DNA from: Pirellulales bacterium
GTDB taxonomy: Bacteria > Planctomycetota > Planctomycetia > Pirellulales > JALHPA01
Direction of reading: 5' to 3'
DNA length: 64,000 nucleotides
Assembly: GCA_033762255.1 (NCBI GenBank)
Contig: JANRLT010000017.1
Location: forward strand, 59,027 to 123,026
Part shown: one piece after another, positions 44,487 through 54,300 of the stretch
How the letters are laid out: each line of letters starts with the position of its first letter
Numbering within the stretch: position 1 is the first letter of the stretch
Notes under the pieces: model-generated
What the model was told of the DNA's origin: nothing
Seen by the model: the letters and a program-made list of their open reading frames with translations, nothing else
The model's database searches: none
Made by a program: the position numbers and the translations under genes

Positions 44487-45995
44487 GTGAAAGCAGCATG
44501 GCGACAACTGGCGGCACTAGGAACACTATGCGGCGCATTAGGTTACGGCCTGGATAACATTTCCCCGGCGGCGTACGGGCAAATGAATTCCCCGCGGGCA
44601 GGCTCCGTTTCTCCTGAGCGAAGCAACCCGCGCCCGACACACGCTCCCCAGCGGCAAAACTTGCTGGCCCAGGCGGATACAAACCCCTTTGGCGACTTGG
44701 GCAATATTGCGGACGAGGCGACCCAACCCCCGGCAGCGGCCGTTCCGGATCGCGCGCTCCCCACCCCGCCAACCCCAACCGCTCCCTCTGTCAAAAGCAA
44801 TAACAAAACAGCGCAGCCCCAATTGGCCGAGCCGGATGGCATGCCACCCAAGCCGCTCTTTCAGGCGCCGGGCAGCACCAGTCCGGCGACGGTCGTATCT
44901 GAGCCGCACGTGATGGAGGAATACCTGCCACCGCAATTTGGGGAGACCGTGTACGAACCAGGCTCTCCGTGCGCGGATGGCAATTGTGACGAATTTGGCC
45001 AACCAGCCGAGCCTTGGAGCTCCGGCAGTTGGTTTTTTAATGGGCGGCGATATGCCCAGCTTGACTTTGTGATGTTTCACCGGACGCGGCCCGATGAACG
45101 GCAGATTTTGGGGACTGAATTTGCCCCCGGGCTGCAAACCGCGCCTGTGATCAATACCTATGGCCAAAAGTGGGGGGCCGAGCCTGGCCTGCGCGCGACT
45201 TACGGGATGCTGCTAGAGCGGGATTATCTCAACCGCGACCGCAGCTTGGAATTTACGTTTTTGGGAGTGAACGAATTTGAAATGCAGGATGGGTTGCAAA
45301 CCCGTTCCGACGACAATTTGATCCTCCTGCCCAATCTGGCCCTACCGGGCTTTAACGCCGCCGATCAATGGACGCTGGACACCCGGTCGCGGATTTCCAG
45401 CATGGAGCTTAACTATAAATTACGGCGGCGGTTGGGGCGCGATCGGATGATTATGAATCCCGATGGCAGTTGGTCGCGGCAATTTACCCAGGGGAACACG
45501 CCGTCGTTGATCCTGGGTTTGCGTTATGTCTCTCTGGAAGAAGACTTTGTGTGGCGGTCGCGGCAGTTTGAAAATCCCGCCAGCGTCTTTGGCGTGGATT
45601 ACACCATCGAAACCGACAACGACCTGTTTGGCGTGCAGATCGGCGGGGAGTGGTTTGACCAGCGGGAAACCTGGTACTGGGGCGTGCGCGGCAAAGGCGC
45701 GGCGCTATTGAACATGGCCAGCCAGACCTCGGATTATGTGTTCGCCGGATTTGATCCGTTTCAGACCAAGGCCACCCAGAATGTGGCCGGGTTCTTGGCG
45801 GAATTTAGCCTCTTGGGGGCTTATCATCTTTCCCCCAACTGCACGCTACGGGGGAGCTACGATATTTTGGTCTTTGGCGGATTGGCAACCGCGCAAGAGC
45901 AAATCCGCTTTGACTTTAGCCCCCCCGCGCGGATTGACACCACCAGCAACATCTTCTTGCAATCCGTGTCGCTGGGCTTGGAATTTTTCTGGTAG
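44487..45995 (+). CDS. BBP7-type outer membrane beta-barrel protein
   Basis: 502 residues from GTG 44487. A signal peptide (KAAWRQLAALGTLCGALGYG, then AAYGQ) is followed by a Pro-rich periplasmic linker (about 25-150) and a long beta-barrel region (about 180-502). The barrel region has GSWFFNGRRYAQLDFVMFHR at its start, the repeated theme LEFTFLGVNEF, SMELNYKLRRR, LILGLRYVSLEEDF and WYWGVRGKGAALLN, and the typical outer-membrane C-terminus ending in aromatic residues (LGLEFFW). BBP7 proteins are a planctomycete family of outer membrane proteins of unknown function. Two hairpins of the dispersed repeat follow directly. Confidence 0.85.
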   Translation: MKAAWRQLAALGTLCGALGYGLDNISPAAYGQMNSPRAGSVSPERSNPRPTHAPQRQNLLAQADTNPFGDLGNIADEATQPPAAAVPDRALPTPPTPTAPSVKSNNKTAQPQLAEPDGMPPKPLFQAPGSTSPATVVSEPHVMEEYLPPQFGETVYEPGSPCADGNCDEFGQPAEPWSSGSWFFNGRRYAQLDFVMFHRTRPDERQILGTEFAPGLQTAPVINTYGQKWGAEPGLRATYGMLLERDYLNRDRSLEFTFLGVNEFEMQDGLQTRSDDNLILLPNLALPGFNAADQWTLDTRSRISSMELNYKLRRRLGRDRMIMNPDGSWSRQFTQGNTPSLILGLRYVSLEEDFVWRSRQFENPASVFGVDYTIETDNDLFGVQIGGEWFDQRETWYWGVRGKGAALLNMASQTSDYVFAGFDPFQTKATQNVAGFLAEFSLLGAYHLSPNCTLRGSYDILVFGGLATAQEQIRFDFSPPARIDTTSNIFLQSVSLGLEFFW

Positions 45996-45996
45996 C

Positions 45997-46048
45997 GGCA
46001 TTCGCCAGAATTCCGACTCAATTTACGAGCCGAATTCGCCAGAATTCC
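45997..46048. repeat. Paired GGAATTC-type hairpin repeats after the BBP7 gene
   Basis: Two hairpins 34 bases apart: GGCATTC-GCCA-GAATTCC (45997-46014) and CGAATTC-GCCA-GAATTCC (46031-46048). Same spacing and flanks (TAGCGG before, GAGCC between) as the reverse complement of the pair at 42411-42461. Confidence 0.75.
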
Positions 46049-46086
46049 CCAAGACCTTTACAGAGGCGCATCGACACCACACCCGC

Positions 46087-47430
46087 CTAAACAAGTTCCC
46101 GCAGCGGTTGTAGGTTGTCATCCACTAGGTACTGTGGACGGCCGGTTAAATCCCGGACCGTGGTGGTGTTCACATCGATCCCCATGCTGTGATACAGCGT
46201 GGCGTGAACTTCGCCAAAGTGGACCGGGCGGTCCTTGGCATGGCCGGCGTCCCGCGTGGTCGAACCGATGACCTGACCAGTACGCAAGCCTCCTCCCGCC
46301 AAAAGCGCGCAACTGACCTGGGGCCAATGGTCCCGTCCCGCGTCCTTGTTGATTTGTGGCGTCCGGCCAAATTCTCCCCACACCACCACTGCCACATCCC
46401 GGTCCAGACCAAGGTTGTGCAAATCCTCCACCAGGGCACTGACCCCTTGGTCAAGCATGGGCATGTCCTGGCGTCCGGCGGCAAAGGTCTGTCCGTGCCA
46501 GTCCCAGCGGCTAAAGGCCAACGACACGCAGCGCACGCCCGCCTGCACCAAACGGCGGGCCATTAACATTTGTTCCATCAGTTTGGGGCCCCCGTCATCG
46601 CGATTATTGGGGTCTCCCTTTCCATAGCGGGCAACGGTTTTGGGGTCTTCGCGGGTGATGTCCAGTGCCTCCGCCAGACGGCTGCTGGTCAGCACGCCCA
46701 GGGCCTGCTGATGAAAAGTGTCCATGCCTTGCATCATGCCCGACTGGTCGATATCGCGGCGATAGCTGTCAAAGCTGGCCAAAAGAGCCTTGCGATCATG
46801 CAATCGGTCCAGGGTAATGCCATTGAGCACCATGTCCCCCTTCCCCTCGCCAACTGGCTTGAACGGGGCATGGGACACCCCTAAAAAGCCGGCGGTGCCG
46901 TTATCGGCCCAGGGCATATGCCCCATGCGGGGGGCCAGGCCGACAAAAGCGGGGACGGCGGAATTTCCCGCACCTTGCAGCTTGGATAGGGTGGAACCTA
47001 AAGAGGGCCACCCTCCCTGGGGTTGGCGTTGGTGGGGACGCCCGGTATGGCACTGAAAGGCATAGTGGTCCCCCGTCGCGCCAATGATCGAGCGGATTAC
47101 CACAAACTTGTCCATCATCGCGGCAATGCGGGGAAAATGCTCGCAAATTTCGATGCCGCTGACATTGGTCTTGATCGGCTGAAATTCGCCGCGGATCTCC
47201 GCCGGTGCCTCGGGCTTGAGATCAAACATATCCTGGTGCGGCGGCCCGCCGGGCAGAAAGATCTGAATAACCGCCTTGTGCGGGGACGATTTTCCCGCGG
47301 CGGCTTCCGCCCGCAGGACTTGGGGCAATGTCAATCCGCCCATGACCATGCCGCCAATGCGCAAGAAGCCGCGTCGTGAAAGGCCATCACAAAAGGTGGA
47401 TGCCGAACGGGGACCAAGAATCGTCAGCAT
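46087..47430 (-). CDS. Tat-exported DUF1501 protein
   Basis: 447 residues from ATG 47430, with GGAGGAG as ribosome binding site. A twin-arginine motif ([10 protein letters not shown], residues 18-27) is followed by the DUF1501 domain, a sulfatase/alkaline-phosphatase-like fold. Seen: [23 protein letters not shown] (about 56-78, metal-site Asp region), [33 protein letters not shown] and [24 protein letters not shown] (the metal-binding Asp and His motif, about 354-378). In planctomycetes these are usually paired with DUF1549/DUF1553 cytochrome-type genes, which are absent here. The role is unknown. The upstream frame to 47694 is open but unsupported. Confidence 0.88.
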   Translation of the reverse strand: MLTILGPRSASTFCDGLSRRGFLRIGGMVMGGLTLPQVLRAEAAAGKSSPHKAVIQIFLPGGPPHQDMFDLKPEAPAEIRGEFQPIKTNVSGIEICEHFPRIAAMMDKFVVIRSIIGATGDHYAFQCHTGRPHQRQPQGGWPSLGSTLSKLQGAGNSAVPAFVGLAPRMGHMPWADNGTAGFLGVSHAPFKPVGEGKGDMVLNGITLDRLHDRKALLASFDSYRRDIDQSGMMQGMDTFHQQALGVLTSSRLAEALDITREDPKTVARYGKGDPNNRDDGGPKLMEQMLMARRLVQAGVRCVSLAFSRWDWHGQTFAAGRQDMPMLDQGVSALVEDLHNLGLDRDVAVVVWGEFGRTPQINKDAGRDHWPQVSCALLAGGGLRTGQVIGSTTRDAGHAKDRPVHFGEVHATLYHSMGIDVNTTTVRDLTGRPQYLVDDNLQPLRELV

Positions 47431-48001
47431 GAATTGCTCCTCCCTGGCAAGGCCAGAGCGCTGCAAGAATGACCCGGGGGGGGAAAAGGAACCCTTGGCG
47501 GGGCTTGGCGGTTTTCGTACACATCCACCAAGTAACAGGGTATCCGCTAGCCCCGATTTTATACCCGGGTTGAGCCTTCCCGCAAATTTATTTTTATTAA
47601 AACCGAGAAAATTTGAGGAAAATTTCCCCCTCAAAACCCTTAAAAATATAAAAAAAGAACGGCTCTCAAGGGTTGGATTGGGGCAGTAATCCAAGCACCA
47701 AGAGAGCCGTTGCTCCCAAAGAATACAAAATTATTTCGACAATGAATAGGCTAGAAATAATTCATTCTATCAATTTATTAATCTAAATTTTAATTACTTA
47801 AACTCTACCCTTGTTATGGCAGCTTGATTGAAATATTAAGGTTACTATATTGAGATTCTTATTGAAAACCCCCCCATTTAGTATGGTTAAGGCAAGGCAA
47901 TTTTATTGGGTTGCAACTTATGAATCATTCGTTTACACAAGTGTTCGCTGAACAATTGCTCTGCAATTTTTCTCTTCACTAATTGTAGCACGAGACCAAA
48001 G
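47431..48001. other. AT-rich intergenic region with a terminator-like hairpin
   Basis: 571 bases between the divergent DUF1501 and dprA genes. AT-rich from about 47570 to 47950, with the hairpin at 47658-47711. No protein gene is convincing. Confidence 0.5.
47651..47711 (-). terminator. Terminator-like two-stem hairpin with no gene before it
   Basis: On the minus strand a ten-base outer stem AACGGCTCTC / GAGAGCCGTT encloses a second stem (TTGGATT / AATCCAA) and is followed by C and a run of T. Such a structure ends transcription from the right, yet no minus-strand gene lies there; it is about 230 bases upstream of the DUF1501 start. It may be a leader attenuator, or the 3' end of a small RNA (roughly 47658-47950). 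Confidence 0.55.
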
Positions 48002-49150
48002 TTGACCAGTCTCTTTTCTTCCGCAGAATCGAAGCAGCTACCCACCTCGGCGGAGTTGAGGCTAGCGGAAGTCCGCCTTTGCCTCGTTCCCGGCATTGGC
48101 CCTAAAATGCGCGTCACCTTGCTCGAACATTTTAGTACGGCTTATCAAGTATTCTCCGCCGCACCGGCAGAATTGCGCAAAATTACAGGGGTCGGTGTTA
48201 AGCTTTTGCGCGAAGTGCAGCAAGCCCCCCCGCCGGAGGCCATTCAAGTTCAATTAGACCAGTGGCAGTCGCAAGGTATTGGCACCTGCTTGCCGGGGGA
48301 CGCAACTTACCCGCAGTTGCTCAGTCAATTGGACACCCCCCCCGGTTTGCTCTTTACGCGCGGCGAATTGCTGGCAACGGATCAACTGGCACTAGCCATC
48401 GTCGGCACGCGGCATTGCACTCAATATGGCAAATTGATGGCCGAGCGGCTAGCCGCCGGACTATCCCGGGCGGGTTATACCATTATCAGCGGATTAGCGC
48501 GTGGCATCGACGCCGCAGCGCATCAAGCGGCGTTATCCGCGGGGGGGCGCACGATCGCCGTCCTGGGATCGGGCGTGGCTAATATCTATCCCCCCGAACA
48601 TGCCGAGCTTGCCGTGGAAATTTCGCGCCAAGGGGCCGTGATCAGCGAATCACAGCCCGCCGCGCTCCCCATGAAAGGCTCTTTTCCCCAGCGAAACCGC
48701 ATCATCAGCGGCATGGCGCTGGGCGTGATCGTGGTCGAGGCGGACACCGGTTCGGGCGCGCTCATTACCGCGCGGCATGCGCAGGAACAAGGGCGCGAGA
48801 TTTTTGCCGTGCCGGGAAGGGCTGATTCGCGCGTATCGCGGGGTTGCCATCGGTTGATTCGCGACGGGGCCAAGCTGGTCGAAACCGTGGATGATGTGCT
48901 GGAGGAACTTGGCCCGTTGGTGGCGCGGACGCCGACGATCAGCGGGACAGAGATTCAGCATCCGGCGGAATTGCAGCTTAGCGATCCGGAAAAGGCCGTG
49001 CTGGCAACGATCGGCAGCGAGGCCATCTCCATCGACCAGGTCATTAGCGCGAGCGGACTATCCGCTCCGCAAGTCCTTTCCACCCTGAGCGTGCTGGAAA
49101 TGCGACGATTGGTGCGCCGCGGCAGCGGACAGATGGTCCAGCGGCGTTGA
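48002..49150 (+). CDS. dprA: DNA-processing protein DprA
   Basis: Loads RecA onto single-stranded DNA during natural transformation. 382 residues with a TTG start. N-terminal helix-hairpin-helix/SAM part (LCLVPGIGPKMRVTLLEHF, about 27-45), then the Rossmann core with VGTRHCTQYG (about 135-144), SGLARGIDAAAH (about 164-175), AVLGSGVANIYPPEH, FPQRNRIISGM (about 230-240) and VEADTGSGALITARHA. A C-terminal winged-helix (DML1-like) region includes LSVLEMRRLVRRGSGQ. Topoisomerase topA or RNase HII, frequent neighbours elsewhere, are not present. Confidence 0.94.
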   Translation: MTSLFSSAESKQLPTSAELRLAEVRLCLVPGIGPKMRVTLLEHFSTAYQVFSAAPAELRKITGVGVKLLREVQQAPPPEAIQVQLDQWQSQGIGTCLPGDATYPQLLSQLDTPPGLLFTRGELLATDQLALAIVGTRHCTQYGKLMAERLAAGLSRAGYTIISGLARGIDAAAHQAALSAGGRTIAVLGSGVANIYPPEHAELAVEISRQGAVISESQPAALPMKGSFPQRNRIISGMALGVIVVEADTGSGALITARHAQEQGREIFAVPGRADSRVSRGCHRLIRDGAKLVETVDDVLEELGPLVARTPTISGTEIQHPAELQLSDPEKAVLATIGSEAISIDQVISASGLSAPQVLSTLSVLEMRRLVRRGSGQMVQRR

Positions 49151-49203
49151 TGCGGAACCGCGTCATTGGGCCTGGGTGGTAAATACACCGCTGTTATCCG
49201 CGC

Positions 49204-50184
49204 TTAGCCCAATTGATAAAACGCGCGGGTCAGATGGTAAAAAACCGGCGCGGCAAAGCAGATGCTATCGATCCGGTCCAGCACCCCGCCGTGTCCCACG
49301 ACCAGCGTGCCATAGTCCTTCACGCCTCGATCGCGCTTGACCGCGGACATGGTGATACCCCCGGCAAAACCCATGATGCTAATTAACATCCCCATGACGC
49401 CTGCCACCCAGGGCTGAAACGGCGTGACCCACCACAGCGACATGGCCAACAGCGCGGTACTGCCGATGCCCCCCGCTAGGCCTTCCCAGGTTTTATTGGG
49501 GCTGATATGCGCGGCGATGACCCGCTTGCCCAACAGGCTATCCCAGGCAAATTGCAGCACATCGCTAAACTGGACGACGACGACAAAGAAAAACAACAAG
49601 CCGGAGTTGGAGCCTTCCCACGCGCTTTTAACCCCCAGATAATCATAAGTGCCTAATTTGAGGTGTAAAATCGCCGGGGCATAACTGAGGCTATACACGC
49701 AGATTAGCAGCCCCGCCTGGATCTTGGCCGTCCGTTCGAGGTACCGTTTGTAATCGCCGGCAATCGCCACCCGGGCCAAAATAAATAAAAACGCGTACAC
49801 CGGAATCATCACGTTGTACAGCCCGTATTGGTCAAAGCTGACCAAGAGGTATTGCAGGGGTGTAAATAAAAAGAACACCCAAAACAGCGCGCGGTGGTCC
49901 CCCAGTCGCGTGGGGGTCAGGGTGATAAATTCCCGCAAGGCCCAAAAGGACAAAAAACCAAACAGGGCAAACGTGACGCCATAACCGCCGCTCCCCCCCA
50001 AAAAGGCCGCGGCCAAAATGGACAGTAGCAACCAGTACGCCCGGATGCGGCTGTTAAAGGTCCGCACCAGCGCCGGATTCAGCCCGCGATCCGGATGCTG
50101 GCTGAGAAATTGCCCCGCAATCGTCGCCCCCGCCAAGAGCGTCAGCACGATAAGTACCAGCGCGATGGTGTTCCAATCGGACAT
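49204..50184 (-). CDS. cdsA: Phosphatidate cytidylyltransferase CdsA
   Basis: Makes CDP-diacylglycerol from phosphatidic acid and CTP, the branch point of phospholipid synthesis, in the inner membrane. 326 residues with about eight to nine hydrophobic segments. The signature near the C-terminus is present as SAVKRDRGVKDYGTLVVGHGG-VLDRIDS (about 285-312), with the conserved Asp residues. Central segment SPNKTWEGLAGGIGS fits the family. It lies 75 bases downstream of plsC on the same strand, so the two form a likely operon for phosphatidic acid to CDP-diacylglycerol. Confidence 0.93.
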   Translation of the reverse strand: MSDWNTIALVLIVLTLLAGATIAGQFLSQHPDRGLNPALVRTFNSRIRAYWLLLSILAAAFLGGSGGYGVTFALFGFLSFWALREFITLTPTRLGDHRALFWVFFLFTPLQYLLVSFDQYGLYNVMIPVYAFLFILARVAIAGDYKRYLERTAKIQAGLLICVYSLSYAPAILHLKLGTYDYLGVKSAWEGSNSGLLFFFVVVVQFSDVLQFAWDSLLGKRVIAAHISPNKTWEGLAGGIGSTALLAMSLWWVTPFQPWVAGVMGMLISIMGFAGGITMSAVKRDRGVKDYGTLVVGHGGVLDRIDSICFAAPVFYHLTRAFYQLG

Positions 50185-50259
50185 GGGCGGTGCGCGGCGG
50201 GGGGTGGGGTGGCGGAAGGCGGGGCGTGTGGTTGTCGGCGATTAACTGCCGCGGCAAAC

Positions 50260-50985
50260 TTAGATCTCTTTCAAGTTCTTTACGGCCTGGCGGGCTCGCT
50301 GCAAAAACTCCGTTTTAGGCTCTCCTTTTTCCAACCATATTGGCGAGCCAAACGTGATGCAGCTTAGCAGCGGCACGGGTAAAAACTCTCCCCGGGGGAG
50401 AATGCGGTTCATGTTATCGATATGCACGGGGACCAGCTCGAGGTCGGGGCGCTTTTTACCCAGGTAATACAGTCCGCTTTTAAATTCGCCGATCTCGTCC
50501 CCTTCGCTGCGGTGCCCTTCGGGGAATAAGATCAACGACTTTTTTGTTCCGATTTCGCGGATCATTAAATCGACGGGACTTTGATGCACCTTGACCTCCT
50601 TGCGATCAATCAACAGCGCGTCAAAGATCTTGGTGGCGATATAACGCCGAACCCAACCCGCGTCCCAATAATCCTTGGCCGCGACCGGACGCGTGTTAAC
50701 CCGCAAATGCGCCGGCAGCGACGACCAAATCACCAGCATGTCCAAATGACTGGTGTGATTGGCAAAATATACCCGTTGGCAGGTTTCCGGCTGGCAATCA
50801 ACCCAGCGCGAAGTACTGCCGCTGAGGATTTTGGCCAAGGTTGCCAAGAGCGTGCCTGTCATAAAGGGAAACGTCAGTTCCGGGTAAGGGTGTGCCGGCG
50901 GAGGCTCTGTCCGGGGCCGGGCGGGCCGGACATCGGGCAAAGGCCAGGGAAAGGACCAGGGGATCGACAGCAATTGCCGTTGCAT
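50260..50985 (-). CDS. plsC: 1-acyl-sn-glycerol-3-phosphate acyltransferase PlsC-like
   Basis: Predicted to make phosphatidic acid from lysophosphatidic acid. 241 residues from ATG 50985; a GTG at 51087 would add 34 residues, and neither start has a strong ribosome binding site. The catalytic HX4D motif is NHTSHLD (about 75-81), followed by the acceptor-binding FPEGHRSEGDEIGEFKSG (about 158-175) and VPVHIDNMNRILPRGE. The product is the substrate of CdsA, encoded just downstream. Confidence 0.85.
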   Translation of the reverse strand: MQRQLLSIPWSFPWPLPDVRPARPRTEPPPAHPYPELTFPFMTGTLLATLAKILSGSTSRWVDCQPETCQRVYFANHTSHLDMLVIWSSLPAHLRVNTRPVAAKDYWDAGWVRRYIATKIFDALLIDRKEVKVHQSPVDLMIREIGTKKSLILFPEGHRSEGDEIGEFKSGLYYLGKKRPDLELVPVHIDNMNRILPRGEFLPVPLLSCITFGSPIWLEKGEPKTEFLQRARQAVKNLKEI

Positions 50986-51390
50986 CTTAACGTGTTCCGC
51001 CAAAACTGGAAAAGGGTCGAAGACTGGGGATTCTGGGCAAAGGGGTGGAATTAGCTGTTTGGTTGCCAGCCCAACATGGCACGTCACACACGGATGCGCA
51101 TTTCGGTTAAAAAATCTAGAAATGCGGATGGATGATCGACGTTCCCCGATTTTCCGCCCCGCTGATACGTCAAAATCGCGCTAAAATTGCCGAATTTTCG
51201 GGTTAAACCGCCGTAAACAATTTTCCCGAAATCGAGGGGATCAATTTGCCCCGTCTCCGCGTCTATAATACAGTCACAGCGGCGCCGGGGGGTGAATTGC
51301 GAGATTGGCTTTCCTAGCCGCTTACTTCGCAGCTTTGAATTTGCAAAATTTTACACAACATATATTCCGCCTTGGAGTGGAGCGATACCC
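50986..51390. other. Divergent promoter region, plsC / DUF4175-like gene
   Basis: 405 bases if the shorter plsC start is right. AT-rich patches near 51120 and 51200. No gene or repeat recognised; presumed promoters. Confidence 0.35.
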
Positions 51391-54300
51391 ATGGCAAGCG
51401 GCTCCCTGGTCAGCCCCCCCCTTTCTCCATCCGGCACCGCCAACCCGCCCGCGCGGGGAAGCGAGTTCTTGGACCGGCAAATCCAACGCACCCGCGCCCA
51501 GGTCAAGCAGGTAGAGTTGATCCAGCGCGGCGTGGTGCTACTGGTGCTGGGCCTGGCGTTTTTTTTGGGAATGGCGGTCCTGGATCATTGGGTGATTCCC
51601 GGCGGGCTGGGGACCATTGGGCGGGTGCTGGGTTGGGTAGCGCTCTTGGCGGGAGGGGGCTGGTACGCCTGGCAATTCTTTTGGCCGCTGGTGCAGTATC
51701 GCATCAATCCGTATTACGCCGCCCGCACCATCGAGGAAACCCGGCCCACGCTCAAAAATAGCCTGATCAATTATTTGTGGTTTCGCCAGCATCAACAGGA
51801 TGTTCCCGAGGCCATCTATCAGGCGTTGGAAAAACAGGCCGCCAGCGGTATCCATGATTTATCCATCGAAACCACCGTGGATCGCCAACAAATCATCCGG
51901 TGGGGCTACGTGCTGGTGGGATTGGTGCTGGCGTTTGCCCTGTACTTTTTAATTTCGCCCAAAAATCCCTTTCAAACAGCCACCCGCGTGGTCTTTCCCT
52001 GGGCCGATGTCGACCAGCCGACGCGCGTGAGAATTGACACGCTGACGCCGGGGGACGCGCACGTGTTTCGCGGGCAATCAGTGACCATTAGCGCGGAGAT
52101 CTCTGGACTGCATACCGATGAGCCGGTCACGCTGTACTATACAACCACGGACGAGTCGCAACTGGACCAGCCGGTGGCATTGACGCCGGGCGAGGGCGTC
52201 AAGCGGTTTCAGTGCCAGTTACCCGTACCTGCCCCGCAAGGGGAGGCAACCGTCAATCCCACGGATCCGACGAAACGCGGTTTGCAACAAAGCCTGCGCT
52301 ATTACGTGGTGGCGGGAGACGCCAAAAGCGATGTCTACACGGTCACCGTGACCCCCGCGCCCAATCTGTTTGTGGAAAAGTTGGAATTTCATTATCCCCA
52401 GTACACCGGCTTGCCCGTGGAAACGCGCGGCGGCGAAGGGGACATTGCCGCGCTGGAAGGGACCCGGGTAAAAATTTTCACCAGTTCCAACCAGCCCATT
52501 GGCAGCGCCTGGCTGGAGCTGACCGCCGCCGAAAAGCCGATTAAGCTGCCGCTCAAGGCTCAGGACCAGTCCGCCACCGGTGAATTGGAATTGCAGTTCG
52601 CCGACCGCGCGGCGGGCCTGCCGCAATTCACGAGTTATGTGCCGCGTTTCTTGAACACTTCGCAACAAGCCAATCCCGATCCCATTCGCCACACGATCAA
52701 GGTACTGCGCGATGAATCGCCGCTGGTGGACTTGCTCGAACCCAAATCAGCGGAGATCACCGTTCCAGTCGATCAAATTTGCAAATTCGAGGTGTTGGCC
52801 AGCGACCCGGACTTTGGCCTGCAATATGTCAAGCTGATCGGGCTCAAAGGTGGCAAACCCGCCTTTACCGATAACCTGTTGGCCAATGCCGCCACGCTGC
52901 GCGCCGGGGAAAAACTGCAAAAAGTCGACGCTCGCCGACCGCGGGATTGGGGATTAAAAGTGGGCGACGTAATCGAGGTCTACGCCGAAGCCGCCGACAA
53001 TAAACACCCCCACGCCAACATCACCCAATCCACCCGCCGCACGTTGCGCGTGGTCGCGCCGCAACAGCCGCAAAATATGGGCAATCCCCCCCCTAACAAT
53101 CAGCAGCAACCCCCGCAACAACCACAAAACCAACAACCCAATCAAGATCAAAAAAATCCCGGCAATCCCCCGCCGATGCCGGGTGAGATGGGGAACCCCC
53201 CCCCGAATGAGCAAAATCCAGAACAACAAAATAACCCTAACCAACAAATTAACCCGGAACAGAAAAATAATGGGCAGCCAAACAATCAACCCGGCAACAT
53301 GGGTCAAAACCAGGGGCCGCAAGATCCCAACCAAAGCCAGCCACCACCGGGCCAAGGAAACCAAGGCTCTGGTGATCCCACGGGGATGAACAGCGGCAAC
53401 GACCCGACGCAAAATCCGCAACCGTCGGGACAAAACACACCCCAAAACAACTCCAACCCCCAAAACAATTCGGGCCAACCAAACAATCCTGGCCAATCAT
53501 CCAACTCCAACCAGCAACAATCGCCCAATCAAGCGATGCAGCCGGGCCAACAAAACTCGGCTGACAATAACCAAAATCCGTCGCCTAACGGCGCAAATCC
53601 ACAAATGGGAGATGCAAATCCCCAAAATCCCTCGCAGCCAAATAACTCTTCCCAGGGGAATATGGGCGAAGGTGCACAACCCCCCATGGGGCAAAATAGC
53701 AATGAGCAGTCTCCCTCTGCCAACACGGCCCAGAATCCAGGGGGAAACACCAACCCTGCGGACATGAATCAGGATAATACCGGCGCCAATGATTCCAGCC
53801 CGCCGCCGATGGGTGACCAGCAAAATTCCACTGGCGGTTCCAGCCAACAAAACAAATCTGGCGGTCGTGGCGCGGACAACCAGCAGCCGCTCAAAAATGA
53901 TGGTTCCAGCGACGGCGACATTTTTGACAAGCTGCAGCGCAATCCGGAATTTCAGGATTTGCAAAAAGAATTAAACCAGCAATCAAAGTCCCCCGGTGAC
54001 AACGCTCCGCAAAACCAGACCCCACCCGAGCAATCACCGCCCAGCGCCAATTCCAACAAGTCCGACAAAAATAGCCAAAACTCCAATAACCAACAGGGAA
54101 ACATGGGGAATGCTGCGCAGCCGGACATGCCACAGGACAATTCCCCGAAGAACTCGCAAAAAACACCCGGCAAGACTGACCAAGGAGGCGAAAAGAATTC
54201 TTCCCCCATGTCTTCCGCCGAACAAAACGCCACGGAAAAAGGGACCAGCAATAAGCCCACGAACACTCCCCCAACGAATTCGGGCATGAATCCGTCCGCG

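Noticed and set aside
47887..48117. 76-codon minus-strand frame near dprA
   Set aside because: Mostly antisense to the dprA start; does not explain the terminator-like hairpin at 47651-47711.
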